Positions 1-5,950 of a stretch of 5,950 nt of DNA are shown here, one piece after another. The DNA is from Desulfobacterales bacterium (lineage in GTDB: Bacteria > Desulfobacterota > Desulfobacteria > Desulfobacterales > JAUWMJ01): positions 1 to 5,950 of the forward strand of contig JAUWMJ010000218.1 of the NCBI GenBank assembly GCA_030613225.1, written 5' to 3'. The notes under the pieces were generated by a model. The model was given only the letters and a program-made list of their open reading frames with translations. It made no database searches and had not been told where the DNA came from. Position numbers and translations under genes: made by a program. The stretch's first letter is position 1; every line of letters begins with the position of its first letter.

Positions 1-181
1 AGGGTTCGCGCAAAAATAACTTTACATTTTAGGCGCATGGATTTAGGTCAGATTTGTTCGATCCGAGGCTGCAAAACCACAGGAATAGCGAGCTATTTCG
101 AGGATTTTGGAGTTGAGGATCGGGCAAAGCTGGCCTGAATCCGGGATGCATAAAATGTGAAGTTATTTTTGCGCGAGCCCT
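1..181. mobile_element. Palindromic MITE-like element with ~31-bp terminal inverted repeats
   Basis: Bases 1-31 and the reverse complement of 151-181 agree at about 29 of 31 positions (both arms contain CGCGCAAAAATAACTT). The similarity continues inward with more mismatches and one small indel to a centre at 84-97 (AATAGCGAGCTATT), so the whole stretch is one imperfect palindrome. No open reading frame of useful length lies inside, so it cannot code for a transposase. This fits a non-autonomous transposable element or another dispersed palindromic repeat. The left end coincides with the window edge, so the true boundary and any target duplication cannot be judged. A short dyad, GCCCTAAGGGC (177-187), spans the right end. 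Confidence 0.7.
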
Positions 182-697
182 AAGGGCGAAGCCATAGTGA
201 ACTATTTGGATACGTAAAGGATGCTTTTACAGGTACAAACAGGAACAAAATTCGAATTTGTTTCGCCTGTCACGCGTTGCCGGGAGACAGATAAGCGCAG
301 ACTTCGAAAAGTGCCGTTTTGCAAAGGTCTCGCTGTGATATCGGTGTAAACAGATGCTATCACACATAAAGGTCAGTGGCAGGCGTGTGTATTGTTACAG
401 TCATAATATTCTCTCTCTCCCGTCAAAAATTTGTCGGAAAGTTCTGCCATAACTTCCATACTATCTTTGCCTGCACACAAAGAGCTCTTCAAAAATTAAT
501 ATCAGCCCATATCTTATTGTTAAAACAGACATATCCTGTTTTCCGTATAATCATATCCGCCTGAACTGGCATGCTTGTTGCGTCAATCAAATAGTTACAA
601 ACTGTTATTTTTATCTTTTAAGGATATACTTTTCCAACAGAAAATGGTATAAGGAACCATCTGAAAAAATAGCCTGAAATAAATAAATTGATGCAGT
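182..697. other. Intergenic region, no convincing gene; promoter and dyads
   Basis: About 515 bp separate the palindromic element from the kinase. The only open frame of any size (376-564, 62 codons) starts with GTG, has no Shine-Dalgarno sequence and gives a low-complexity hydrophobic peptide, so it is not called. Visible structure includes an AT-rich dyad around TTCGAA (244-262, one bulged base), a perfect 7-bp inverted repeat TGTGATA/TATCACA (334-340 and 358-364), an imperfect dyad GGAAaGTT/AACTTCC (436-457) and a perfect 10-bp palindrome AAGAGCTCTT (480-489). The sigma-54 promoter is listed separately. No tRNA, rRNA or recognised riboswitch was seen. The region upstream of 330 may hold remnants of older sequence that cannot be identified by eye. 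Confidence 0.6.
567..582 (+). promoter_or_regulatory. Sigma-54 (RpoN) type -24/-12 promoter for the hybrid kinase
   Basis: TGGCATGCTTGTTGCG matches the sigma-54 consensus TGGCACG-N4-TTGCW at nearly every defined position. The invariant GG (568-569) and GC (580-581) are exactly 10 bases apart, as required. Transcription would start near 592-593, giving a leader of about 120 nt before the kinase ATG at 713. Sigma-54 promoters need an AAA+ enhancer-binding protein acting from upstream, and dyads at 436-457 and 480-489 lie at a suitable distance to be its sites, although this is speculative. No competing sigma-70 promoter stands out upstream of the gene. Confidence 0.72.
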
Positions 698-702
698 TTG
701 TA
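596..702 (+). promoter_or_regulatory. Kinase mRNA leader with long-range 9-bp inverted repeat
   Basis: TACAAACTG at 596-604 is perfectly complementary to CAGTTTGTA at 694-702. The first arm lies a few bases after the predicted transcription start, and the second ends one base before the GGAG ribosome binding site at 704-707. Between them is a small hairpin, ATGGT (644-648) with ACCAT (656-660). Pairing in the mRNA would bring the 5' end next to the ribosome binding site. Whether this regulates translation is inference; the complementarity itself is directly visible. Confidence 0.35.
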
Positions 703-703
703 T

Positions 704-707
704 GGAG
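704..707 (+). promoter_or_regulatory. Ribosome binding site that fixes the kinase start at ATG 713
   Basis: GGAG lies 5 bases before ATG 713. The longer in-frame alternative, TTG 698, has no Shine-Dalgarno sequence upstream and would place the SD inside the coding region. Starting at 713 also gives a normal signal peptide. Confidence 0.75.
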
Positions 708-712
708 ATAAT

Positions 713-3373
713 ATGCTACTGTGTTCAAATAATGCTTTCAGATGCCTTGAAATCACAGTTCTGGCGGCCTGCCTGCTGACAGCGTGGCCGATTTCTTTAT
801 ATGCAGAAGATAGCCAGGCAAAAAAGGTTCTTGTCCTTCATTCTTACCATCACGGTCTTTCCCGGATTAACGCTATCGATAAAGGAATTGAGTCCGCACT
901 TAAAAAAGACGACCCAATAATAGAAACCCAGACCGAATATCTGGATATCAATAAAATTTATGATTCAGCATACATAAGGCACTTGTATGAAATTTATAAA
1001 TATAAGTTCAGAAACCGTAAATTCGATGCGATAATCTGTTCAGATAATAATGCATTAAATTTCCTGCTAAAATATAGTGACATACTCTTCCCCGGCACCC
1101 CTGTTGTCTTCTGTGGAATTAATAATTTTAAGGACTCCATGATAAAAGGTAAGCTCCTTTTTACCGAAACCGCAGAGGAAGTTGGAATCCGAGAAACACT
1201 TGATATTGCATTAAAACTTCATCCCGGAATAAAACATATTTTTATTTATGGTTCTAACACAACAACCTATTTTGCTAATAAGGAAAGCCTTAAGAAAATA
1301 ATTCCCGATTATGTTGAAACCGTCGATTTTGCCTTTACAGAAGGCCTTAATATCAAACAGATACAAGATCATATTAAGGCACTTCCCAAAAATAGCTTAA
1401 TACTGATAATATCTTCATTCAGAGATGCGCAAGGCAACCTTATACCCTTTCGGCGTGTCTCCGAAATGATGGCTGCTGTCAGCAGCGTCCCGATATACGG
1501 CTGTTGGGATTTTTTCTTGGGACACGGAATTATCGGCGGCAAACTGATCAGCGGATTCGCCCAGGGGGAAACAGCCGCGAAAATAACTCTGCAAATATTA
1601 AACGGAAAAGATGTTAAAAATATTCCTATTCTAAAGCAGAGCCCAAAACTTTTTATGTTTGATTACCTGCAAATGCAGAAATTTGGTATCAAACAATCCG
1701 AGCTACCGGCAGACAGTATTGTTATCAACAAACCTTACTCTTTTTATTCCGTGCATAAAGTTTTGACAAGGTCGGTTTTTGCAAGTATAATCATACTTAC
1801 GCTTATTATCTTTTTCCTGATAACCAATATTGTTACACGCAGGCAGGCAGAAAAGGCGCTGCGAGAAAGCCGGGAAAAAATGAAGGCAATTCTCAGAGCT
1901 TCGCCTGTGGGGATTGGTCTGGTCATCAACCGCAAGCTGGATTGGGCCAATGAGAGGATATACCGCATGACCGGTTACGAACAAGGTTCCCGGATCGGAC
2001 AAAGTGTAAGGATTCTTTATCCTGATGATAAGGAGTATAATCGGGTTGGCAGGGAACTTTATGATAGCATTACAAAAACAGGAATCGGTCATGTAGAAAC
2101 ACGATTGGTTCGAAAGGACGGCACAACTTTTGATTGCAGAATCCAGGCATGCAATTTAGACCCGACAGACTCAGCTAAAGGACAAATTATAGCTTTAACC
2201 AACATCTCCAAAACGAAACTTTATGAAGCCCAGCTCCTTCAGGCCTGCAAAATGGAGGCTGTCGGCACCCTGGCAGGAGGAATTTCCCATGACTTTAACA
2301 ACCTGCTTCAGGCAATCATGGGCTATACCCAGCTTCTCCTTATGAACAAATCAAAGGAAGATCCCGAATTTTTCCAATTAAAGCAAATTGAAAAGGCAGG
2401 CCAAAGGAGCAGTGAATTAACCAGGCAGCTTTTAACATTCAGCCGAAATGTTGAGAGCAAACCAATACCTTTAAACCTCAACAATGAGATTAAACGAACA
2501 TACACGATTCTAAAAAGAACCATCCCCAAGATGATTGATATCGAACTCATCCTTGAAGATGACCTTAAGAACATTAATGCTGATCCGATCCAGATGGAAC
2601 AGATACTTATGAACCTTGGGGTCAACTCCAGGGATGCCATGCCTGACGGCGGCAGGCTGGTCTTCGAAACAAAAAATGTGGTTTTAGATGAAGAATATTT
2701 CAAAATCCACCCTGCTGCAATGCCCGGAGAATATGTCCTGCTGAGCATTGCAGATACCGGTTTCGGCATGAACAAAGAAACCATGGAACATATCTATGAG
2801 CCCTTTTTCACAACCAAGGAGGTAGGAAAAGGAACCGGCCTTGGGCTGGCCATGGTCTATGGTATTGTGGAAAGTAATGGCGGATATATTACAAGCTACA
2901 GTAAACCGGATGAAGGCGCTACCTTTAGAATCTACTTTCCCGTGCTTAAGGCAGACATAGAAGTGAGAGCAAGCGATATAAAAGAAGAAAAGTTACAGGG
3001 CGGGAGCGAAACTATTCTTCTGGTAGATGATGAGGAAACCGTCCTGGACATAGCAAAGATAATGCTGGAACGTTTTAGATATACTGCGATCACGGCTGAA
3101 AGTGGTGAAGATGCAATTGAAATATTTAAAAAATCAAATCCTTATCCTGATCTGGTAATTCTCGACATCGGAATGCCCGGAATGGGAGGACATAAGTGCC
3201 TAAAGGAGCTTCTTAAGATTTATCCTGATATAAAGGTGATTATTTCCAGCGGTTATCCAGAAAATGGAAAGACAGAAAAAACCATTGAATCAGGCGCAGC
3301 CGGGTTTATCGCAAAACCGTATCGTTTAGCGGATATGCTAAAAAAAGTCCGTGAGATTTTGGACAGCGAATAA
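713..3373 (+). CDS. Hybrid sensor histidine kinase: periplasmic ABC substrate-binding-type sensor, TM, PAS, HisKA, HATPase, receiver
   Basis: This is an inner-membrane two-component hybrid kinase of 886 residues, counted from ATG 713 (an extension to TTG 698 is less likely). Residues 1-30 form a signal peptide ending in a probable LYA|ED cleavage site. Residues ~35-345 resemble the ABC_sub_bind family of periplasmic binding proteins (start KKVLVLHSYHHG, then DAIICSDNNAL and TPVVFCGINNF). A hydrophobic helix at ~355-375 is the transmembrane segment. A PAS/PAC domain follows at ~385-505. The HisKA H-box is ISHDFNNLL, with phospho-acceptor H526. The ATPase domain shows the N-box (N634, N638), G1 box DTGFGM (D681), F-box YEPFFTTK and G2 box GKGTGLGL (from G705). 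The C-terminal receiver has the acidic cluster D772/D773, phospho-acceptor D818 and lysine K868, so all catalytic residues are intact. There is no HPt or DNA-binding output domain, so a separate partner is expected. The ligand cannot be deduced. Expression is probably sigma-54 dependent. Confidence 0.93.
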   Translation: MLLCSNNAFRCLEITVLAACLLTAWPISLYAEDSQAKKVLVLHSYHHGLSRINAIDKGIESALKKDDPIIETQTEYLDINKIYDSAYIRHLYEIYKYKFRNRKFDAIICSDNNALNFLLKYSDILFPGTPVVFCGINNFKDSMIKGKLLFTETAEEVGIRETLDIALKLHPGIKHIFIYGSNTTTYFANKESLKKIIPDYVETVDFAFTEGLNIKQIQDHIKALPKNSLILIISSFRDAQGNLIPFRRVSEMMAAVSSVPIYGCWDFFLGHGIIGGKLISGFAQGETAAKITLQILNGKDVKNIPILKQSPKLFMFDYLQMQKFGIKQSELPADSIVINKPYSFYSVHKVLTRSVFASIIILTLIIFFLITNIVTRRQAEKALRESREKMKAILRASPVGIGLVINRKLDWANERIYRMTGYEQGSRIGQSVRILYPDDKEYNRVGRELYDSITKTGIGHVETRLVRKDGTTFDCRIQACNLDPTDSAKGQIIALTNISKTKLYEAQLLQACKMEAVGTLAGGISHDFNNLLQAIMGYTQLLLMNKSKEDPEFFQLKQIEKAGQRSSELTRQLLTFSRNVESKPIPLNLNNEIKRTYTILKRTIPKMIDIELILEDDLKNINADPIQMEQILMNLGVNSRDAMPDGGRLVFETKNVVLDEEYFKIHPAAMPGEYVLLSIADTGFGMNKETMEHIYEPFFTTKEVGKGTGLGLAMVYGIVESNGGYITSYSKPDEGATFRIYFPVLKADIEVRASDIKEEKLQGGSETILLVDDEETVLDIAKIMLERFRYTAITAESGEDAIEIFKKSNPYPDLVILDIGMPGMGGHKCLKELLKIYPDIKVIISSGYPENGKTEKTIESGAAGFIAKPYRLADMLKKVREILDSE

Positions 3374-3378
3374 ACAAA

Positions 3379-3417
3379 GACGAAAGGGTAACCGTTCACG
3401 GTTACGACGAAAGTAAC
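3379..3417. repeat. Small palindrome flanked by 8-bp direct repeats in the kinase-prkA gap
   Basis: GTAACCGTTCACGGTTAC (3388-3405) is an 18-bp near-complete palindrome, with a 7-8 bp stem and a loop of 2-4 bases. It is bracketed by identical GACGAAAG copies at 3379-3386 and 3406-3413, which look like a target duplication around a 19-bp insert. The second palindrome arm can also pair with GTAAC at 3413-3417, giving two mutually exclusive hairpins. No T-run follows the stem, so it is not a typical intrinsic terminator, although a hairpin six codons' length after the kinase stop could still stabilise an mRNA end. Confidence 0.5.
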
Positions 3418-3485
3418 ATTTTAGCTTCTTGAAAAGACACATTCAGATAATCCGATTTCAGGACGTGTCGAACTTAAGAATAAAC

Positions 3486-3491
3486 AGGAGG
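3486..3491 (+). promoter_or_regulatory. Strong ribosome binding site of prkA
   Basis: AGGAGG is a full Shine-Dalgarno match placed 4 bases before ATG 3496. It supports this start codon and suggests efficient translation. The rest of the 3418-3485 gap shows no convincing sigma-70 promoter: a GATAAT-like -10 at 3446-3451 has no properly spaced -35. Confidence 0.8.
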
Positions 3492-3495
3492 GAAA

Positions 3496-5556
3496 ATGGC
3501 TAAATCGAAAAATAATACGCTTCAATATCATCTGGCTGCTGTTAAGGAAGGCAAACGATGTTTTGAAAACGCCTTTCAAAGTGTTACCAGGATGATTTTA
3601 GGAGGTGAAATTGAGAAAGTAGTAGTAAATGGCAAAACGACTTACGATTTCAGCATTTTCCGAACCGGGAAAAAACATATCATAGGGATGTATGATGAAA
3701 TCAACAGTTTTGTCTCCTATGTAAAAGACGCTTCCGAAGGCGGGTCTTCCGGAGAAATGGCTTTCGTATTTGTCGGTGAACCGGGAAATGGTAAAACATT
3801 TTTTGTGGAATTTCTAAGTGCAAAATACCGAAATTTCCTGACAGAAGATAAAAATCGCAGATACACTTTTAAATTTCTCAATATGGACAAGCTCGGCAAT
3901 TATGGACGGATTACTACCATTGAATCCCAGACATACGAAGACCCTTTGATCCTGGCTATGAACCTCTTTGAAGCTCCTGATGAAAATAAGACATTTCTCG
4001 CTAAACAGATAGGATTTTCGGATAAAGAAGTTGAAAAGCTCTACGATGATTACCGGCCCATGGGCGCTTGCAGCGGCTATATCTGGAACGATATTAAAAA
4101 TTTTACAGCCGGCAACATTGATGAAATGCTAAAATTCATCGAGATCATTCCTGTACCTTTGACTGAAAGCCTGGGGACCGTAACGGGAAAATACCCTGCA
4201 AAAGACAAAATTACTTCTTCCGCAGTCGATCTGCTGGGAGAAGAGTCCATCCAAAGGCTGCTTCATATTGCAGATACCAACAACCCGTACCGTTTTGACT
4301 TAAGAAGGGGCGCCCTGGCCCGTGTTGCCGGTGGAGGCATCCATTTTTCCGATGAAATATACAAAAACAAAAAAGACCTGGTTCAAGTTTACCTGGGGGT
4401 CATCCAAAACCGTGTAATTGAAATAGATGGATATAAATGGCCCATAGATACTCTGATTGTTGCCACCAGCAACAACTCGGAATTCCACAAATTTCTCTCT
4501 GAAAAGGAAGAAGCGCCGATTATAGACAGGTGCCGCATCTGCTATGTTTCTCACAACACGAATTACAAAATGCAAAAATATCTTACAGCATATGCCATAG
4601 GAAGTGAAACAAGAACCACGTTGACTCGGGAGTACCTGCACCAGGACCCCAATTTGAATTACGCGGCATCAATTGCCTCGGTACTTACCCGCCTCCCCCG
4701 GTCCGAAAAGCTTACACCTATTGAAACAATGAAACTGTCCGCAGGAGAAGTCGCTGGAGAAAAAAGCATCAAAACTCTGGCCGAAGTTATCGACACGCTT
4801 AACCAGGATCCTGAAATTATAAATCGTTTTGGTCAAAAGGGCCTGGGACAGCGAAACCTTGGCAGAGCCATCCAGCTTTTAATTGAAAGCTCCGAGACAA
4901 ATGAAGGCAAGTGCATGTTCTCATACGACGTTTTCAAGGCCCTGGACAGGATTGTTCTTGACTACGTAATAGAAGCAAATGACAGAATAAAGTACCTGGA
5001 AGATCTTAAAACCGCCAAAGGTCTGTACCGTGAACGGATTATGACCGAAATGTTCAATGCATACATGGACGAGCCTTTTGCTATTCGAAAAGATGTTATG
5101 AACTATGTGAACATGATTATTGGTATTGATGCCGAGAATCTTGGGCCGGATAAAATGTGGAAGTATAAAGATCCGCAGACAAAAGAGCTAAAGGCTTTAA
5201 AGATCGACGAGCGATATATCAACAGTGTTGAAGAAAGGCTTGAACTTAAGACAAAGGAACAGCGTGAAGCATTCAGGACATCCATTAGAAAAATCTACGG
5301 CCAGAAAATTTCCGTCGATCCTGATTACGATTTCATGGACAATCTGGAACTGGTCAAAGCGGTTACCGATGTCCGGCTCAAATCCGACATTGCAGGTGCA
5401 GGGAGTCTTATAGGTGCACTTGCAAACCGTACCAACGAGGAAAACCAGAAGCTGTATGACCGCATGGTCGATACCATGCTTTCCAAACTTAAGTATTGCA
5501 AGACATGCGCACAGAAAACGATTGAGTATTTCTGTACTCAGGAGGATGAAACTTGA
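3496..5556 (+). CDS. prkA: PrkA-family AAA+ protein (serine protein kinase PrkA / YeaG homologue)
   Basis: The 686-residue soluble cytoplasmic protein is slightly longer than E. coli YeaG and Bacillus PrkA (about 630-645). The AAA_PrkA domain spans ~50-420. It shows Walker A GEPGNGKT (G94-T101, K100), the family-typical ESQTYEDPL stretch that follows the second strand, a Walker B-like GGGIHFSDE (D286, E287), sensor-1-like ATSNNSEF (N326/N327) and the DR pair (D344, R345) of a probable arginine finger. These line up in order with YeaG (RANQGIMEFVE, LAHSNESEW, FLDRVYIV). The C-terminal PrkA domain (~430-665) is mostly helical. The end carries C668, C671 and C680, where YeaG has a different sequence. 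Family members act in starvation, stationary-phase or sporulation signalling, usually beside DUF444 and SpoVR genes; both kinase and ATP-dependent protease activities have been proposed for the family. It is co-oriented with the kinase 122 bp upstream. The stop codon overlaps a palindromic repeat. The family call is firm, the biochemical activity is not. Confidence 0.9.
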   Translation: MAKSKNNTLQYHLAAVKEGKRCFENAFQSVTRMILGGEIEKVVVNGKTTYDFSIFRTGKKHIIGMYDEINSFVSYVKDASEGGSSGEMAFVFVGEPGNGKTFFVEFLSAKYRNFLTEDKNRRYTFKFLNMDKLGNYGRITTIESQTYEDPLILAMNLFEAPDENKTFLAKQIGFSDKEVEKLYDDYRPMGACSGYIWNDIKNFTAGNIDEMLKFIEIIPVPLTESLGTVTGKYPAKDKITSSAVDLLGEESIQRLLHIADTNNPYRFDLRRGALARVAGGGIHFSDEIYKNKKDLVQVYLGVIQNRVIEIDGYKWPIDTLIVATSNNSEFHKFLSEKEEAPIIDRCRICYVSHNTNYKMQKYLTAYAIGSETRTTLTREYLHQDPNLNYAASIASVLTRLPRSEKLTPIETMKLSAGEVAGEKSIKTLAEVIDTLNQDPEIINRFGQKGLGQRNLGRAIQLLIESSETNEGKCMFSYDVFKALDRIVLDYVIEANDRIKYLEDLKTAKGLYRERIMTEMFNAYMDEPFAIRKDVMNYVNMIIGIDAENLGPDKMWKYKDPQTKELKALKIDERYINSVEERLELKTKEQREAFRTSIRKIYGQKISVDPDYDFMDNLELVKAVTDVRLKSDIAGAGSLIGALANRTNEENQKLYDRMVDTMLSKLKYCKTCAQKTIEYFCTQEDET

Positions 5557-5558
5557 TG
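5540..5558 (+). promoter_or_regulatory. Apparent Shine-Dalgarno and TGATG stop/start overlap with no gene behind it
   Basis: AGGAGG at 5540-5545 lies inside the last codons of prkA (encoding QEDE). The prkA stop TGA (5554-5556) overlaps an ATG (5556-5558), 10 bases after the SD. This is the usual layout of a translationally coupled next gene, but the frame reads only ATG GCG TCG TAG. The other ATG, at 5546, abuts the SD and opens a 30-codon frame that runs through the palindrome. The arrangement may be chance coding sequence, or the remains of a junction with a lost downstream gene. Confidence 0.35.
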
Positions 5559-5682
5559 GCGTCGTAGAAAGTCCCATCTACTGCGTTGCAGCGGTTTTTC
5601 AGGAATTCGGCATACTACATGTATTGCCTCATCCCTGAAAAACCACTGCGCCTTGTATATGGAACTTTCTACTTAGCCATCA
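5554..5682. mobile_element. 129-bp imperfect palindromic element starting at the prkA stop codon
   Basis: The ends TGATGGC (5554-5560) and GCCATCA (5676-5682) are perfect inverted repeats. Inside, GTAGAAAGT (5564-5572) mirrors ACTTTCTAC (5664-5672), and GGTTTTTCAGG (5593-5603) mirrors CCTGAAAAACC (5634-5644), with the centre near 5618. One base of offset between the arms indicates a small indel. It contains no gene and is unrelated in sequence to the element at 1-181. It fits a dispersed palindromic repeat or MITE. Transcribed, it would form a long stem-loop directly after prkA and could act in 3'-end protection or termination, although no T-run follows. Confidence 0.68.
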
Positions 5683-5716
5683 GCGTTACTTTCAAATAAC
5701 TCAATTATAACTTCTT

Positions 5717-5760
5717 GATATGATTGACAAGTTATTTTTGATTACAGTGTCACAAAACGG
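5717..5760. repeat. Direct repeat copy A (~44 bp)
   Basis: This copy begins GATATGATTGACAAGTTATT and ends TCACAAAACGG. It matches 5903-5945 in the same orientation with only a few substitutions and one indel. The pair brackets the inverted arms at 5763-5896. A TTGACA hexamer (5724-5729) in this copy resembles a -35 box, but no -10 follows at the right distance. Confidence 0.7.
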
Positions 5761-5762
5761 TT

Positions 5763-5896
5763 TTTTGAACATCGAACATCGAATATCCAACGTTGAACAT
5801 CGAATGATGAAATCGCTTCGCTCTAACGTTAATAAAAATAGGCAGAATACCTTATTCAAAATTCGATGTTGGACGTTGGATGTTCGATGTTCAAAA
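5763..5896. repeat. Inverted repeat built from gaacatc-like units
   Basis: The left arm (5763-5805) is made of degenerate heptamer-like units (gaacatc, gaacatc, gaatatc, then gaacatc again). The right arm (5861-5896) is its reverse complement, with TTTTGAACATCGAACATC shared exactly and CAACGT and ACATCGAAT shared further in. The left arm is about 6 bases longer, consistent with gain or loss of one unit. The ~55-bp spacer contains no recognisable gene. The structure could fold into a long hairpin in DNA or RNA. Confidence 0.7.
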
Positions 5897-5902
5897 TCTT
5901 AT

Positions 5903-5945
5903 GATATGATTAACAAGTTATTTTCGTTACAGTGTCGCAAAGCGG
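5903..5945. repeat. Direct repeat copy B (~43 bp)
   Basis: Second copy of the repeat at 5717-5760, beginning GATATGATTAACAAGTTATT and ending TCGCAAAGCGG. In this copy TTGACA is changed to TTAACA. It ends 5 bases before the window edge, so the repeat could continue further or lead into the next gene. Confidence 0.7.
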
Positions 5946-5950
5946 CATAT

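Noticed and set aside
230..370. Riboswitch or structured RNA in the far upstream region
   Set aside because: Short dyads are present, but none of the conserved cores of common riboswitch classes could be recognised.
376..564. 62-codon + strand frame upstream of the kinase
   Set aside because: GTG start without a Shine-Dalgarno sequence, no recognisable protein features, and it ends just before the sigma-54 promoter.
698..712. TTG 698 as the kinase start
   Set aside because: No SD before it; the GGAG at 704-707 serves ATG 713, and TTG 698 lies within an inverted repeat arm of the leader.
2323..2784. 153-codon minus-strand frame opposite the kinase domain
   Set aside because: It lies antisense to the well-conserved HisKA/HATPase coding sequence and its translation shows no family features; the same applies to the other antisense frames over both genes.
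3429..3451. TTGAAA ... GATAAT as a sigma-70 promoter for prkA
   Set aside because: The spacer is only 11 bases, and no alternative -35 is found at 16-18 bases.
5414..5638. 74-codon + strand frame across the prkA end
   Set aside because: It overlaps prkA in another frame and its second half is just the palindromic element read through; the internal ATG at 5546 has its SD with no spacing.
5724..5752. TTGACA in repeat copy A as a promoter
   Set aside because: No -10 hexamer at proper spacing, and the hexamer is not kept in copy B.
5763..5945. CRISPR array
   Set aside because: The repeats are few, degenerate and partly inverted, without regularly spaced unique spacers, and no cas gene is nearby.

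Overview
The window carries two complete genes on the + strand, set in intergenic DNA rich in inverted repeats. The genes are a membrane-anchored hybrid histidine kinase with a periplasmic substrate-binding-type sensor (713-3373) and a PrkA-family AAA+ protein (3496-5556). Moderate AT content, the kinase architecture, a -24/-12 type promoter, the PrkA protein and long palindromic intergenic elements together suggest a Desulfobacterales-like (deltaproteobacterial, sulfate-reducer type) chromosome. That placement is inference from general resemblance; no marker gene is present.

Layout. Positions 1-181 form an imperfect palindrome with terminal inverted repeats of about 31 bp that look like a non-autonomous mobile element. 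Positions 182-697 have no convincing gene but hold a strong sigma-54 type promoter (567-582) and several short dyads. The kinase follows, best started at ATG 713 with an SD at 704-707. A 122-bp gap contains a small palindrome flanked by 8-bp direct repeats (3379-3413). prkA follows with a strong SD. At the prkA stop codon a second, unrelated palindromic element (5554-5682) begins. The rest (5683-5950) is a nested structure: two copies of a ~44-bp direct repeat enclosing an inverted pair of arms built from 'gaacatc'-like units.

How the parts may work together. The kinase would read a periplasmic ligand and pass phosphate from H526 to its own receiver D818, then to an unseen partner; no HPt or output domain is present here. 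PrkA proteins in other bacteria usually sit with a DUF444 (YeaH-like) gene and often a SpoVR gene and act in starvation or stress responses. Neither partner is seen in the 394 bp after prkA, where repeats start exactly at the stop codon. Co-orientation and a 122-bp gap are compatible with the kinase and prkA being co-transcribed from the sigma-54 promoter, but a separate prkA promoter cannot be excluded.

No clear new system is demonstrated. The most worthwhile observations are the three different palindromic repeat structures packed around these genes, the apparent SD left without a gene at the end of prkA, and the regulatory region of the kinase.
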